64,000 nt of DNA from BP-133 sp040756995 (lineage in GTDB: Bacteria; Actinomycetota; Acidimicrobiia; IMCC26256; BP-133), in assembly GCA_040756995.1 (NCBI GenBank), contig JBFLYK010000007.1:1-64000 (forward strand), read 5' to 3'. Both the position numbers and the translations under genes were made by a program. Below, in pieces: positions 8,832 through 16,902 of this stretch; within the stretch, counting starts at the first letter, position 1; every line of letters starts with the position of its first letter. Below the pieces are notes generated by a model. The model did not search any database, was not told the origin of the DNA, and saw only the letters and a list, made by a program, of their open reading frames with translations.

Positions 8832-9252
8832 CGGTTCCGTACCGTCGGCCGTGGGGCCGGTCGGTGGCGTAGGAGTGAATGGTGTAGGCCAGGGTCCGGC
8901 CGGCGCCCTCGCCCCGGTCGAGACGGAAGCCCGGCTCCTCCGCCGGACGGTTGACGATGAAGGACAGGGCGGTCGTCTGGCGTCCGAGACCGGCGTCGTA
9001 GGCACTCAGCCGGATGTACTGATCGGGGAACGCCTCCCGGCACCGGTTGACCTCGGCCACGACGGTGGCCGGATCGTCGCCGTCGAAGATCGGCAGCCCC
9101 CACATCTCCCAGTAGACGTTGCGGGGATGGGGGTCGTCGGTGAACTCGACGGCCAGCGCCCAGCCGTGGTCCATGGCGTAGCCGACCTGAGCGGCGATCT
9201 CCTCATCGCTGAAGTCGGGGAGATAGGAGAACGTCCCCTGGGTCACGCGCAT
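8824..9252 (-). CDS. cbbS: RuBisCO small subunit (red type)
   Basis: 142 aa. It begins MRVTQGTFSYLPDFSDEEI, contains the conserved YAMDHGWALAVEFTDDPHPR and YWEMWGLP, and carries the C-terminal extension (about 112-142) that forms a beta-hairpin in red-type form IC/ID small subunits. It caps the L8 core of the holoenzyme. A strong AAGGAGG lies before the ATG. The gene overlaps the end of cbbX by 10 nt and the start of prk by 8 nt. Unlike usual red-type operons, cbbX lies between cbbL and cbbS. Confidence 0.95.
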   Translation of the reverse strand: MRVTQGTFSYLPDFSDEEIAAQVGYAMDHGWALAVEFTDDPHPRNVYWEMWGLPIFDGDDPATVVAEVNRCREAFPDQYIRLSAYDAGLGRQTTALSFIVNRPAEEPGFRLDRGEGAGRTLAYTIHSYATDRPHGRRYGTDA

Positions 9253-10103
9253 CGCGTCTGGTCCCTCCTTGTTTCGTCGCTCAGTACACGGCTGGTGAGA
9301 ATGTCGGCCGCTTCGATCCGCATCAGGTCCTGCCGGCCCCAGTGGCTGCGGGGGCTGGAGACGAGCCGGGCCGCCTGGCGCAGCCGGGCCCGCTCCAGCG
9401 CGTTGCGGACACTGCGGGCGTTGGCGAACCGGGGCTGGGCCATCCGCGCTTCGAGATAGCGGCGGAACGCCACCTTGGCGTCGGGCGCGAACTCGTAGCT
9501 CATCTCGTCGAGCATCAATTCGGCGATGGCCAGCAGTTCGTCGACGGTGTAGTCGGGGAAGTCGATGTGATGGGCGATGCGGGAGCTCATCCCCGGGTTC
9601 GACTCGAAGAACGAGTCCATCCGGTCCTTGTAGCCGGCGAGGATCACGACGAGGTCGTCCCGCTGGCTCTCCATCACCTGCAGGAGGATCTCGATCGCCT
9701 CCGAGCCGTAGTCCCGCTCGTTCTCGGCCCGGTACAGGTAGTACGCCTCGTCGATGAACAGCACGCCGCCCATCGCCCGCTTCAACACCTCCTTCGTCTT
9801 CGGGGCGGTGTGGCCGATGTACTGGCCGACCAGCTCGTCGCGGGTGACGGTGACCAGATGGCCCTTGCGGAGGTAGCCGAGGGAGTGGAGCAGCTCGGCC
9901 ATCCGGAGGGCGACGGTCGTCTTGCCCGTCCCCGGCCGGCCGGTGAAACACATGTGCAGGGTCGGCGCCGAGGACGTCAACCCGTGGCCGTTGCGGAGCT
10001 GATCGACGACGAGCAGGGCGCCGATCTCCCGCAGCCGCTGCTTGACCGGGGCCAGGCCGACGAGCTCGGCGTCGAGGCGATCCAGCACGTCGGGGAGGTC
10101 CAT
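9243..10103 (-). CDS. cbbX: RuBisCO activase CbbX (AAA+)
   Basis: 286 aa. Walker A GRPGTGKT (55-62), Walker B GVLFIDEAYYL (about 107-117), sensor and arginine-finger regions through NPGMSSRI, then the C-terminal helical lid. CbbX is the hexameric activase that remodels inhibited red-type RuBisCO by pulling on the large-subunit C-terminus. The ATG at 10103 shares one base with the cbbL stop (TGATG); a GTG one codon upstream is possible. The gene sits between cbbL and cbbS. Other AAA+ MoxR-like genes in the window (coxD and the MoxR-VWA fusion) belong to a different clade. Confidence 0.95.
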   Translation of the reverse strand: MDLPDVLDRLDAELVGLAPVKQRLREIGALLVVDQLRNGHGLTSSAPTLHMCFTGRPGTGKTTVALRMAELLHSLGYLRKGHLVTVTRDELVGQYIGHTAPKTKEVLKRAMGGVLFIDEAYYLYRAENERDYGSEAIEILLQVMESQRDDLVVILAGYKDRMDSFFESNPGMSSRIAHHIDFPDYTVDELLAIAELMLDEMSYEFAPDAKVAFRRYLEARMAQPRFANARSVRNALERARLRQAARLVSSPRSHWGRQDLMRIEAADILTSRVLSDETRRDQTRCA

Positions 10104-11545
10104 CACAGCGAGGGGGTGACCATCACGTCGGGCGTGTCGGTCGACTCGTAGTTGAACGTCACCTCGCCCCAGGTGTCGAGGGCGAGCTGGAGCTCCGGGC
10201 TACGGCGGGCGGCGGCGGCCAGGATGTCGGGGCCTTCGATCACGTAGTCGCGGCCCTCGTTGCGGGCCTTGATCATGGCTTCCAGCGCCACCCGGTTGGC
10301 GGTGGCGCCGGCGGCGATGCCCATCGGATGGCCGATGGTCCCTCCCCCGAACTGGAGCACGCAGTCCTCCCCGAGATAGTGCAGGAGCTGATGCATCTGG
10401 CCGGCGTGGATGCCGCCCGACGCCACCGGCATCACGCCCGGCAGCGACGACCAGTCCTGATCGAAATACAGGCCGTGCAGCGGGTTGGCCGGGACGTGAT
10501 CGAGCCGCAGCGTGTCGTAGAACCCGGCCACCGTGTTGGGATCCCCCTCGAGTTTGCCGACGACCGTGCCGGCGTGGATGTGGTCGACGCCCAGCAGACG
10601 ACACCACTTGGCCAGCACCCGGAAACTCACCCCGTGGGTTTTTTGGCGGGTGAACGTGGCGTGCCCCGCCCGGTGGAGGTGGAGGATGACGCCGTTGTCC
10701 CGGGCCCAGCGCGACATGGAGGCCATGGCCGTGTAGCCGACGGTGAGGTCCATCATGATGATGACGCTGCCGAGCTCCTTGGCGAACTCGGCCCGCTCGT
10801 ACATGTCTTCCATCGTCGCCGCGGTCACGTTCATGTAGTGACCCTTGATCTCCCCGGTCTGCTCCATCGCCCGGTTCACCGCCTCCATGCAGAAGAGGAA
10901 CCGGTCCCGCCAGCGCATGAACGGCTGGCTGTTGATGTTCTCGTCGTCCTTGGTGAAGTCGAGACCGCCCCGCAGCGCCTCGTACACCACCCGCCCGTAG
11001 TTGCGGGCCGACAGCCCGAGCTTGGGCTTCACGGTGGCGCCGAGCAGCGGCCGGCCGTACTTGTTGAGGTGCTCCCGCTCCATCACGATGCCGTGCGGCG
11101 GGCCGGGGAAGGTCTTCACGTACTGCGTCGGGATGCGCAGGTCCTCGAGCCGCAGGGCCCGCAGGGCCTTGAAGCCGAACACGTTCCCGATGATCGACGA
11201 CGTCATGTTGGCGATCGACCCCTCCTCGAAGAGATCGAGGTCGTAGGCGATGTAGGCCATGTACTGGTCGGGTGCGCCGGGCACCGGGTCGACCCGGTAG
11301 CACTTGGCCTGGTAGTGCTCGTAGGCCGTCAGGCGATCGGTCCACACCACCGTCCACGTCGCGGTCGACGACTCCCCCGCCACCGCCGCCCCCGCTTCAC
11401 TGGGCTCGACCCCCGGCTGGGGGGTGATCCGGAAGGCGGCCAGGACATCGGTCTCCCGTGGTTCGTAGTCCGGCTGCCAGTAGCCCAGTTCGGCGTACGG
11501 CGTCACGCCCGCCCGCAACCGGTCGATCCGCTCCCCTGTCGTCAT
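10103..11545 (-). CDS. cbbL: RuBisCO large subunit, form I red type
   Basis: 480 aa from the ATG at 11545, which has GAGGAGGCGGC just upstream; a frame start 20 codons earlier gives no conserved residues. The active site is complete: TVKPKLGLS (Lys173 and Lys175), GGLDFTKDDEN with the carbamylated lysine Lys199, Asp201 and Glu202, the His motif HRAGHATFTR, loop 6 in GTVVGKLEGD, and SGGIHAGQM. It carboxylates ribulose bisphosphate. Neighbouring cbbX and the small-subunit extension support the red-type (IC/ID) assignment. It is the first gene of the operon, transcribed away from a LysR gene 130 bp off. Confidence 0.97.
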   Translation of the reverse strand: MTTGERIDRLRAGVTPYAELGYWQPDYEPRETDVLAAFRITPQPGVEPSEAGAAVAGESSTATWTVVWTDRLTAYEHYQAKCYRVDPVPGAPDQYMAYIAYDLDLFEEGSIANMTSSIIGNVFGFKALRALRLEDLRIPTQYVKTFPGPPHGIVMEREHLNKYGRPLLGATVKPKLGLSARNYGRVVYEALRGGLDFTKDDENINSQPFMRWRDRFLFCMEAVNRAMEQTGEIKGHYMNVTAATMEDMYERAEFAKELGSVIIMMDLTVGYTAMASMSRWARDNGVILHLHRAGHATFTRQKTHGVSFRVLAKWCRLLGVDHIHAGTVVGKLEGDPNTVAGFYDTLRLDHVPANPLHGLYFDQDWSSLPGVMPVASGGIHAGQMHQLLHYLGEDCVLQFGGGTIGHPMGIAAGATANRVALEAMIKARNEGRDYVIEGPDILAAAARRSPELQLALDTWGEVTFNYESTDTPDVMVTPSL

Positions 11546-11675
11546 GCCGCCTCCTCGCACCGTGGACGGGCTCCGCTGCTCCGTGCGTCGATGCTCGCAG
11601 CGCACTCTTCACCTGTCTATTGAGACTTTTACGAGTACTGTTCATCGATCGCTTATGTGATGTCGGGAGGCGTTC
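11546..11675. promoter_or_regulatory. cbbL/cbbR divergent promoter with LysR-type half operator
   Basis: This 130-bp intergenic region lies between cbbL and the divergent LysR gene and has the AT-richest stretch around 11617-11660. CGATCGCTTA at 11646-11655 equals the right-hand part of the perfect palindrome TAAGCGATCGCTTA found between coxM and lysR in the first cox cluster. CbbR proteins usually bind two sites in such gaps and respond to metabolites of the cycle. The site is inferred from symmetry and location, not from a known matrix. Confidence 0.5.
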
Positions 11676-12722
11676 GTGACCCTCGGGCAGCTCCGCACCT
11701 TCCTCACCCTGGCCGCCACCGGCTCCGTGCGGGTGGCCGCCGAACGGCTCTTCGTCACCCAGCCGGCCGTCTCGGCCGCCCTGGCCAGCCTCCAGCAGGA
11801 GGTCGGCGTCGCTCTCGTCACCCGGGAGGGGCGCGGCTTGCGACTCACGCCGGCCGGCGAAGCGTTCGCCGACTACGCCCGCCGCGCCCTCGGCCTGCTC
11901 GACGAAGGCATGGCCGCCGCCGTCACCGCCGCCGAGCCCGAGCGCGGCCGGCTCCGGCTGGCCGCCGTCACCAGCGCCGGCGAGCGCCTCGCGCCGTCGC
12001 TCCTCGCCGGCTTCGTCGCCCGCCACCCCGGCGTCGACGTCTCCCTCGAAGTCGGCAACCGCCGCCGGGTGTGGGACCTGCTCGCCCACCACGAAGCCGA
12101 CGTGGCGATCGGTGGCCGTCCGCCGGCCACGGCCCTCACCCTCGCCACCCGACCCCACCAGCTGGTCGTGGTGGCCGCCCGCCAGGCCGGCCCGCCTCCC
12201 GCCCGCCCGCGCACGACGCCTCCCGCCGGGCCGGGCGCCACGCCTCCCGCCGGCCCGGGCGTCACGCCTTCCGCCGGCCCGGGCGCCACGCCTCCCGTCC
12301 ACCGGTGCGGCAGGCCTCCCGCCGGCCAGGGTGGGCTGCCTCCCGCCCGCCGGCGCCGGGCGACGCGCCATGTCACCCTGGCTGAGCTGGCCCGGGCCAC
12401 CTGGCTTCTGCGTGAGCCCGGCTCGGGGACGCGGGCGTCAGCCGAGGAGCTGCTCGGCCAGCTCGACATCGACCCCCGGGTACTCACGCTCGGCTCCAAC
12501 GGCGCCATCGTGGAGAGCGTCCGCATCGGCCTCGGCATCACCCTCGTCTCCCGCGACGCCGTCGACGAATTCCTCCGCAGCGGCGCCCTGGAGGAATGGC
12601 GTTACGGCCCCCTCCCCTTCGAGCGCGCCTGGCACCTCGTCGGCGCCGCCAACCAGCCCCTGGCCGAAACGCCGCAACGCTTCGTGGAGCACGCCGTCGC
12701 CTCCGGCTGGCACCGCCCCTGA
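11676..12722 (+). CDS. cbbR: LysR-type regulator of the Calvin-cycle operon (CbbR-like)
   Basis: 348 aa from a GTG with GGGAGG upstream. Residues 1-60 are the winged helix-turn-helix (LRTFLTLAATGSVRVAAERL, then TQPAVSAALASLQQEVG). A two-lobed effector domain follows. After LVVVAARQAG (about residue 172), where the family has a short turn, there is an insert of about 55 residues rich in Pro, Gly, Ala and Arg. It is encoded by seven 24-bp repeats, after which the domain resumes at HVTLAELARATWLL. Family LysR proteins are about 300 aa. The divergent position next to cbbL makes CbbR the natural call. Confidence 0.85.
   Translation: MTLGQLRTFLTLAATGSVRVAAERLFVTQPAVSAALASLQQEVGVALVTREGRGLRLTPAGEAFADYARRALGLLDEGMAAAVTAAEPERGRLRLAAVTSAGERLAPSLLAGFVARHPGVDVSLEVGNRRRVWDLLAHHEADVAIGGRPPATALTLATRPHQLVVVAARQAGPPPARPRTTPPAGPGATPPAGPGVTPSAGPGATPPVHRCGRPPAGQGGLPPARRRRATRHVTLAELARATWLLREPGSGTRASAEELLGQLDIDPRVLTLGSNGAIVESVRIGLGITLVSRDAVDEFLRSGALEEWRYGPLPFERAWHLVGAANQPLAETPQRFVEHAVASGWHRP
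12192..12359 (+). repeat. 24-bp tandem repeat array inside cbbR
   Basis: About seven 24-bp units in register, most clearly from 12216. The core acgcctcccgccggcccggg varies slightly between units and degenerates toward the 3' end. Each unit encodes eight residues, with the pattern TPPAGPGA, TPPAGPGV, TPSAGPGA. The array is a whole number of codons, so the reading frame is kept. It is a minisatellite within the effector domain of the regulator. Confidence 0.85.
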
Positions 12723-12891
12723 CCCCCGCCGCGTCGGCGGGCGACATCGCCCCGGCCGGACGGCACTTCGCGGATGCTCTCCCCGGAGGCGTCGAAATCC
12801 AGCCCCTCCAACTGGCCAGCCAGTCTGATCAGACTCGGAAAGCGCGCAGATCGGCACTTCCCGAAAGCGTCTCTGGTGTCGGCAAGCGGTA

Positions 12892-13203
12892 CTACCGCAG
12901 GCCGTACACGCGGGGGAGATCGAGCAGGAAGTGGCCGTACACCTGGCCCCGCGCACGGTGGATCACAACGGCAAGGAAAACATCAGGATCGTTCGATCCG
13001 AGTAGCACGTGGTCGTAGCGCGCCGAAGGGTCTCGATAGGCAGCCTTGATGTCCCCCGTGCCTCGGTCGTATCCGCCGAGGTCTTCTGCCGGAATGTTGT
13101 CGAAGTAGTCCCAGAAGTCGCTGGGCAGAGCCGTCTGTTCCTCGACCGGCCGCATCGGGTCGCCCATCGTCGACTTGAAGTCAGCTTCTGTCAGCAACGC
13201 CAC
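12892..13203 (-). CDS. Hypothetical protein
   Basis: 103 aa from a GTG start. Acidic and aromatic-rich, with no signal peptide or membrane segment and no domain I recognise. The composition (DFWDYFDNIPAEDLGGYDRG, then DHVLLGSNDPDVFLAVVI) looks like a small globular protein and not a shadow frame: a predicted strand pair (VFLAVVIHR, QVYGHFLLDL) is visible. It lies alone in a lower-GC patch between cbbR and the integrase remnant and points away from both. It could be acquired accessory DNA. Confidence 0.55.
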   Translation of the reverse strand: MALLTEADFKSTMGDPMRPVEEQTALPSDFWDYFDNIPAEDLGGYDRGTGDIKAAYRDPSARYDHVLLGSNDPDVFLAVVIHRARGQVYGHFLLDLPRVYGLR

Positions 13204-13332
13204 CCGTCAAGTTTGCCCTGGCGCGTTGCCGGCCGCGTGATTCAGGCGAATCACCTGGCCCCGGACCCGTCCGGGTACGGCACGTCGAGGACGGCCGACG
13301 GTGCAGACGACGAGACCCGGATCGCCTGTCCG

Positions 13333-13353
13333 GTACTGCCGGATATAGAAGCG
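13333..13353. repeat. Left inverted repeat of a decayed mobile element
   Basis: GTACTGCCGGATATAGAAGC followed by G. The reverse complement recurs at 13660-13680 with one mismatch in 21 positions; the inner 17 bp are identical. The pair encloses a truncated tyrosine-recombinase gene, so it is read as the end of a transposable or integrative element. Just inside lies a hairpin (CTCTCGG and CCGAGAG arms, 13385-13101 strand-symmetric, i.e. 13385 to 13401). Confidence 0.6.
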
Positions 13354-13423
13354 GGCATTTTCGCAACCCTCTGAGAACACTCTGCTCTCGGCGGCCGAGA
13401 GGCGCCGCTGAGAGGGGGTTCCG

Positions 13424-13597
13424 ATGGCCGAGGCCGAGGCCGTTGCTCCTGGACGTCCGCTTTTCGATGAGGCCCGGCTGGCCGTCGCCGGGTTCCTCGC
13501 CCGCTATTCCGATCCGACCCGGACCAGTTACGCCGGGGATCTCAGGGCGTTCTTTGCCTGGTGCGAGCGGGCCGGGCTGCCCGTCTTCGAGGCGTAG
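13424..13597 (+). pseudogene. Truncated tyrosine recombinase/integrase, N-terminal domain only
   Basis: 57 codons from an ATG preceded by GAGAGGGGG to a TAG. The translation includes ARLAVAGFLARYSDPTRTSY and AGDLRAFFAWCERAGLPVFE, the SAM-like core-binding fold that opens phage-integrase and XerCD-type recombinases, including the TRTSYAGDLRAFF helix. The catalytic domain (R-H-R-Y residues) is absent: after the stop only about 60 bp remain before the right inverted repeat. Full-length relatives have about 300 residues, so this is a remnant. A function as a DNA-binding fragment cannot be excluded. Confidence 0.7.
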
Positions 13598-13651
13598 CGT
13601 CCAGCGGCAAGCCATGGCCTGTCGCGGTCTGGGGTGATGTGTCCTTGTGGC

Positions 13652-13680
13652 GAAGCGCGCGCTTCTATATCCGGCATTAC
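13652..13680. repeat. Right inverted repeat with terminal palindrome
   Basis: 13660-13680 is the inverted copy of 13333-13353. It merges with a perfect 14-bp palindrome, GAAGCGCGCGCTTC, at 13652-13665. Ends made of inverted repeats with an internal palindrome are reported for some tyrosine-recombinase elements such as recombinase-in-trio elements; that comparison is an inference. Confidence 0.6.
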
Positions 13681-13814
13681 AGCGCTGTCGCTCAGGCGGG
13701 ATGTGCCGTGGCTATGCACTTAGGTTGTCGATAACCACGACGCAGACGTGCCGAAGCAGCTCGTCGCCGAGGTCCGGGCTGCCTGTCGCAGGTAGCCGGG
13801 GGCACCTGGCGAAT

Positions 13815-14081
13815 ATGACTGGTGTGTTCATGCAGATGGACCACCCCGTCCAGGTTGTCCTCAACCTGGTGTCGACGGCCTTCCTCGCCGTCATGGTCGT
13901 GCTCATTTTGCGGGCCCCAGCCAAACAACTCGGGCGGTCTCGGTGGGCGAAAGCCGGCTGGCTCCTGCTGGCCCTGGCGTTATCGGGCTCTGTGAACGGC
14001 GTCTACGTCCCGGTCGGAGCCGCGGTCGCCCTTCGGTACCTCCGGCAGCAGCACGACGAGAAGGTCGGCCAGCACCCTTAA
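13815..14081 (+). CDS. Small two-helix membrane protein
   Basis: 88 aa from the ATG at 13815 (an ATG at 13830 is an alternative). Two hydrophobic segments are plain, roughly residues 13-34 (VVLNLVSTAFLAVMVVLIL) and 46-72 (GWLLLALALSGSV then VYVPVGAAVALRYL), separated by a basic turn (KQLGRSRWAK). The C-terminus is hydrophilic. No family is recognised. The gene lies in the lower-GC patch with another small membrane protein just downstream on the same strand. Confidence 0.55.
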   Translation: MTGVFMQMDHPVQVVLNLVSTAFLAVMVVLILRAPAKQLGRSRWAKAGWLLLALALSGSVNGVYVPVGAAVALRYLRQQHDEKVGQHP

Positions 14082-14113
14082 GACCCCAAGGATCGTCCCT
14101 ACTCTGACGGGTC

Positions 14114-14377
14114 GTGGCAGGCACCATGGTTGTGGAGCTAGCGCTCAACCTCTCCATCTTTGTGTTGCTGTTCGCCCTCGCCGTGCTCGCGCTCGGCGCA
14201 TTCGGCCAGGTTCTCACCCGTCATCTGTCCGAGCACGAACTTCGCTCCCGGTACTGGCGGTGGGACCGGGCCGTGCTCGCCAGACGAGTAATCCGCCCAG
14301 CGTGGGGTGTCGCTGCCGTGGCAACTGTGGCGACAGTCCTCTGCGCTCTTGCGGACGTCATCCTGGACGGCGGCTAG
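14114..14377 (+). CDS. Small two-helix membrane protein
   Basis: 87 aa from a GTG at 14114, or 83 aa from the ATG at 14126. The first membrane helix spans about 8-30 (LALNLSIFVLLFALAVLALG) and the second about 63-82 (AWGVAAVATVATVLCALADV). Between them is a charged segment, HLSEHELRSRYWRWDRAVLARR. It is unlike any family I know. It sits 32 bp after the previous small membrane gene; the pair may be co-transcribed. Confidence 0.5.
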   Translation: MAGTMVVELALNLSIFVLLFALAVLALGAFGQVLTRHLSEHELRSRYWRWDRAVLARRVIRPAWGVAAVATVATVLCALADVILDGG

Positions 14378-14938
14378 CGCCTCCGTGCCGTTCTCGCTCG
14401 TGGTGCTGAGGCTCGTCCATCGCGCTCGGGAGCGGGTCCGATTCGTGGACGCAGAGAATGTCCGAAGGCATCCTGACCTCATGGACTACGGGTTCTGTCG
14501 GGTCGCCGGCGGAATTCTGGGGCGGCAGTACCGTCGACATCATGGACACCAGCACAATGAAAGCGTGGGGTACGTGGCCGCCGAAGGTCCCGCGGCGGTC
14601 GCCACCGTACCGGGGATCATCCCGGACGTGGGATGCGAACCCAAGCCCGGCGGTTGACCTCGCCCGGATGCCGGCTCGCTTGCCGGCGTCCTTCCTCCCT
14701 ACGTCCCGATCACGGATCCAGCTCATCGAGGCACTCCGTCGGCACCTTCATCGCCGCGTAAGAACGCCGGATCCCGGCGCGCGAACCGTGACGCTGGGGC
14801 AGGGGCTAACCACTCGTACGTGCAGAACCCGGGCGGGTATGGGCGGCAGGCGAGCGATAGCCCATGTACGCGGCCGCTCCGGCGTCCCAAACGTCGCAAT
14901 CCGCAGGCAGCCGCATTTGGGTGGCGAAAACGGGAGTC
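14378..14938. other. Gene-poor interval in the lower-GC patch
   Basis: About 560 bp without a convincing gene. Open frames cross it on both strands, but their translations are rich in Arg, Pro, Thr and Ser without hydrophobic periodicity, and none has a good ribosome-binding site. The composition is more mixed than in the flanking operons. I see no tRNA, no clear terminator and no repeat. It may be decayed accessory DNA. Confidence 0.4.
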
Positions 14939-16054
14939 GTGAACCGCCGGTTCTCCTCTGCCTGCCTTCTTCTCCTCGCGACTGCCTGCGGGGCAGAAAC
15001 GTCCGTATCCGTGGCGCAACCAGGGGCCCTCTCGGCCAAGGAGTGGTGCGCGGAGTACCGGCAGGTGCTCACCAATGCCCGGTTCGCGGTTCCCGAGAGC
15101 GCGGCTGGAACTATCCCGCCCGCGGCTCAAGAGTTGCCGGTGCCCAGCCAAGCCGAGTTCCTCGAGATACTTGAGAAGCTCAGGGCCCTCGCGGACAAGT
15201 CTCCGGCTGAGATTCGAGACGATGTGAAGGCAGCGTGGGAGGTACCGCCAGGCGTATTGCCGTCAGCGCCGCCCGTCATGCCCTCGACTCCGGACGAGGC
15301 GGGGTTGCAGGTCGCGCAACGCCTGGAACGTCCTATGAGGTGGATCTCGGAGAACTGCGGAGATCAGATACCGCCGGACGCGCTTTCTGCTGACAGGGAC
15401 CTCTTGGGTACGTCACGGCCCATCGGTGACTGGCAGGTCGTACAAAGCGGCAAGGTAGGCGCTTCCCGCTGGACCTTCTTCCGCACCGAGGCCTCCGAGG
15501 GCGGCGAGTGCGTCGCGTTCGAATCGGAGCCGAGCAATATCGACTTGAACGCCCGGATTCGTGCTCAAGCTCCTCCCGGCGTACCTGTACCGCCGTCCCC
15601 ACCGTTCCCACCGCCGTCCATCCCGGAAGGCCTCGGACTGTCGTACAAGGGCAAGCTCCCGCAGTGCGGCCCGAAGCCAGATCTGTTCGAGCGCTCCGAC
15701 CCCGTGACCTTCTGGGTACAGGAACAGGACGCAACCAACCACTACAACGTTCTCGCCGGCTCGGTGGTCGACTCAGTGCGCACGCTCACCATCACCTTCG
15801 AAGGGGGCGAGCAGAAGGTCATCACACCAGTTGACAGGACTTTCGTGGCCACGTACGACGCCGAGCTTCGTGTCACGAAGGTGGTCCCGGACCTTGGACC
15901 CGAGGCACAGGTGACCTGCGAGCCAATCCCCGTCGACCTGTCCTCAATCCCTGACATGACACCCGCGATCCCTCTCCCGATCTCCCTTTCCTGTCAGGGC
16001 TCCTACAACCGATCCGGGCCGCGCATTCCGCCCTTCGGCCGGCCTCGAGGCTAA
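14939..16054 (+). CDS. Putative lipoprotein of unknown function
   Basis: 371 aa from a GTG. The N-terminus MNRRFSSACLLLLATACGAE is a signal peptide ending in a lipobox-like ATAC, so Cys17 is a likely lipidation site, although the -3 residue (Ala) is unusual. The mature part holds a helical segment (about 50-110), a Pro-rich stretch (PPGVPVPPSPPFPPP, about 212-226), and a C-terminal beta-rich part with VRTLTITFEGGEQKVITP. The Pro-rich part separates two domains, as in many actinobacterial cell-envelope proteins. No family is recognised. Codon usage is less GC-biased than in neighbouring operons, which suggests later acquisition. Confidence 0.65.
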   Translation: MNRRFSSACLLLLATACGAETSVSVAQPGALSAKEWCAEYRQVLTNARFAVPESAAGTIPPAAQELPVPSQAEFLEILEKLRALADKSPAEIRDDVKAAWEVPPGVLPSAPPVMPSTPDEAGLQVAQRLERPMRWISENCGDQIPPDALSADRDLLGTSRPIGDWQVVQSGKVGASRWTFFRTEASEGGECVAFESEPSNIDLNARIRAQAPPGVPVPPSPPFPPPSIPEGLGLSYKGKLPQCGPKPDLFERSDPVTFWVQEQDATNHYNVLAGSVVDSVRTLTITFEGGEQKVITPVDRTFVATYDAELRVTKVVPDLGPEAQVTCEPIPVDLSSIPDMTPAIPLPISLSCQGSYNRSGPRIPPFGRPRG

Positions 16055-16203
16055 GCGGCTCGCCGAGGCCCGCCGGCTGGGCCATGCGCCGTCGTGCGTG
16101 CGAGCGGAAAGTGCCGATCTCGGACGGATAACCTCATCGGGGACCTGCTCATTGGTGGCCATCCGCTCGAGTCGCCGCCGGAGCGCCTCCAAGTACCGGT
16201 CTC

Positions 16204-16635
16204 TCAGCTGAGGGGCGGCTGGAAGCGGCGGGCCGTGGGCGGCCATCCGGTACGGGGAGCGGTGCGTCGAAGCGCCGTCACCCGTGGCCCCACTGACTGG
16301 TGCTCGGGAGTCGCGCCGTTACCCCCGAGGAGGCAGAGGGCGCCGAGGGTGCCCCAGCCGAGGATGAACGCTCCGGACCAGGCGAGATCACCGGATGTCG
16401 TGACGGCCAGACCGAGGGCGAGGACCGCGGAGATCGCCAGCACCACGACGAGCCGCACCGGCCCACGAGGTGCCCGGGCCGGCCTGGGGATTGGCTTCGT
16501 CGCTTTCGGCGGCCCGGATCCGTCGCCGTCGCCGAGCCGGACCGCCAGCCATTGGTCCTCGGGTGGCAGGGCGGCCAGCAGTTCGCTCAGGGCGGCCCTC
16601 TCCTGGCTCGACAGCACGACGTGGTCGTGATCCAC
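16204..16635 (-). CDS. DUF3040-like small membrane protein
   Basis: 143 aa from the GTG at 16635, which has GAGGAGG about 8 bases upstream; the frame continues upstream but without a site. The N-terminus VVLSSQERAALSELLAALPPED resembles the opening of DUF3040 proteins (LSexEqrxLexiE). Two membrane segments follow (LVVVLAISAVLALGLAV and AFILGWGTLGALCLL). The C-terminal 40 residues are basic and Pro-rich. In actinobacteria such proteins are small membrane proteins of unknown role. Family assignment is tentative. Confidence 0.55.
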   Translation of the reverse strand: MDHDHVVLSSQERAALSELLAALPPEDQWLAVRLGDGDGSGPPKATKPIPRPARAPRGPVRLVVVLAISAVLALGLAVTTSGDLAWSGAFILGWGTLGALCLLGGNGATPEHQSVGPRVTALRRTAPRTGWPPTARRFQPPLS

Positions 16636-16902
16636 GACCGGCACCTCCTCGATTCTTGCGTCGATACCCCGCGACGAGGGTCGGGACACCGAGCCCCGCG
16701 CTGCGCAGCCGGCATTGGGCGGACTGATCACTGGACGTGGCCTCACTTCCCTGACGTCGGAAGGTCCGACGCCCGTCGAACCACACCGGCGCTCGGCAGT
16801 AATCCCGTCGAAAATGTGACGTTCGGCGGTCGGGTGCGAATACCGGACGAAGCTGCTGCGGGCGCTTGGTCACAAGGCCGCGCCCTGACTGGGGGAGATC
16901 CG

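Noticed and set aside
12192..12359. CRISPR array in cbbR
   Set aside because: Units are contiguous 24-bp coding repeats with no unique spacers.
13385..13401. Palindromic hairpin as a transcription terminator
   Set aside because: No T-run on either strand and it sits just upstream of the recombinase fragment's ribosome-binding site; more likely part of the element end.
14458..15174. 238-residue frame in the gene-poor stretch
   Set aside because: No ribosome-binding site, no hydrophobic periodicity, and it overlaps the better supported lipoprotein start in another frame.
16041..16070. Terminator after the lipoprotein gene (GGCCTCG ... CGAGGCC)
   Set aside because: Seven-base arms with a long 16-base loop and no T-run; too weak to call.
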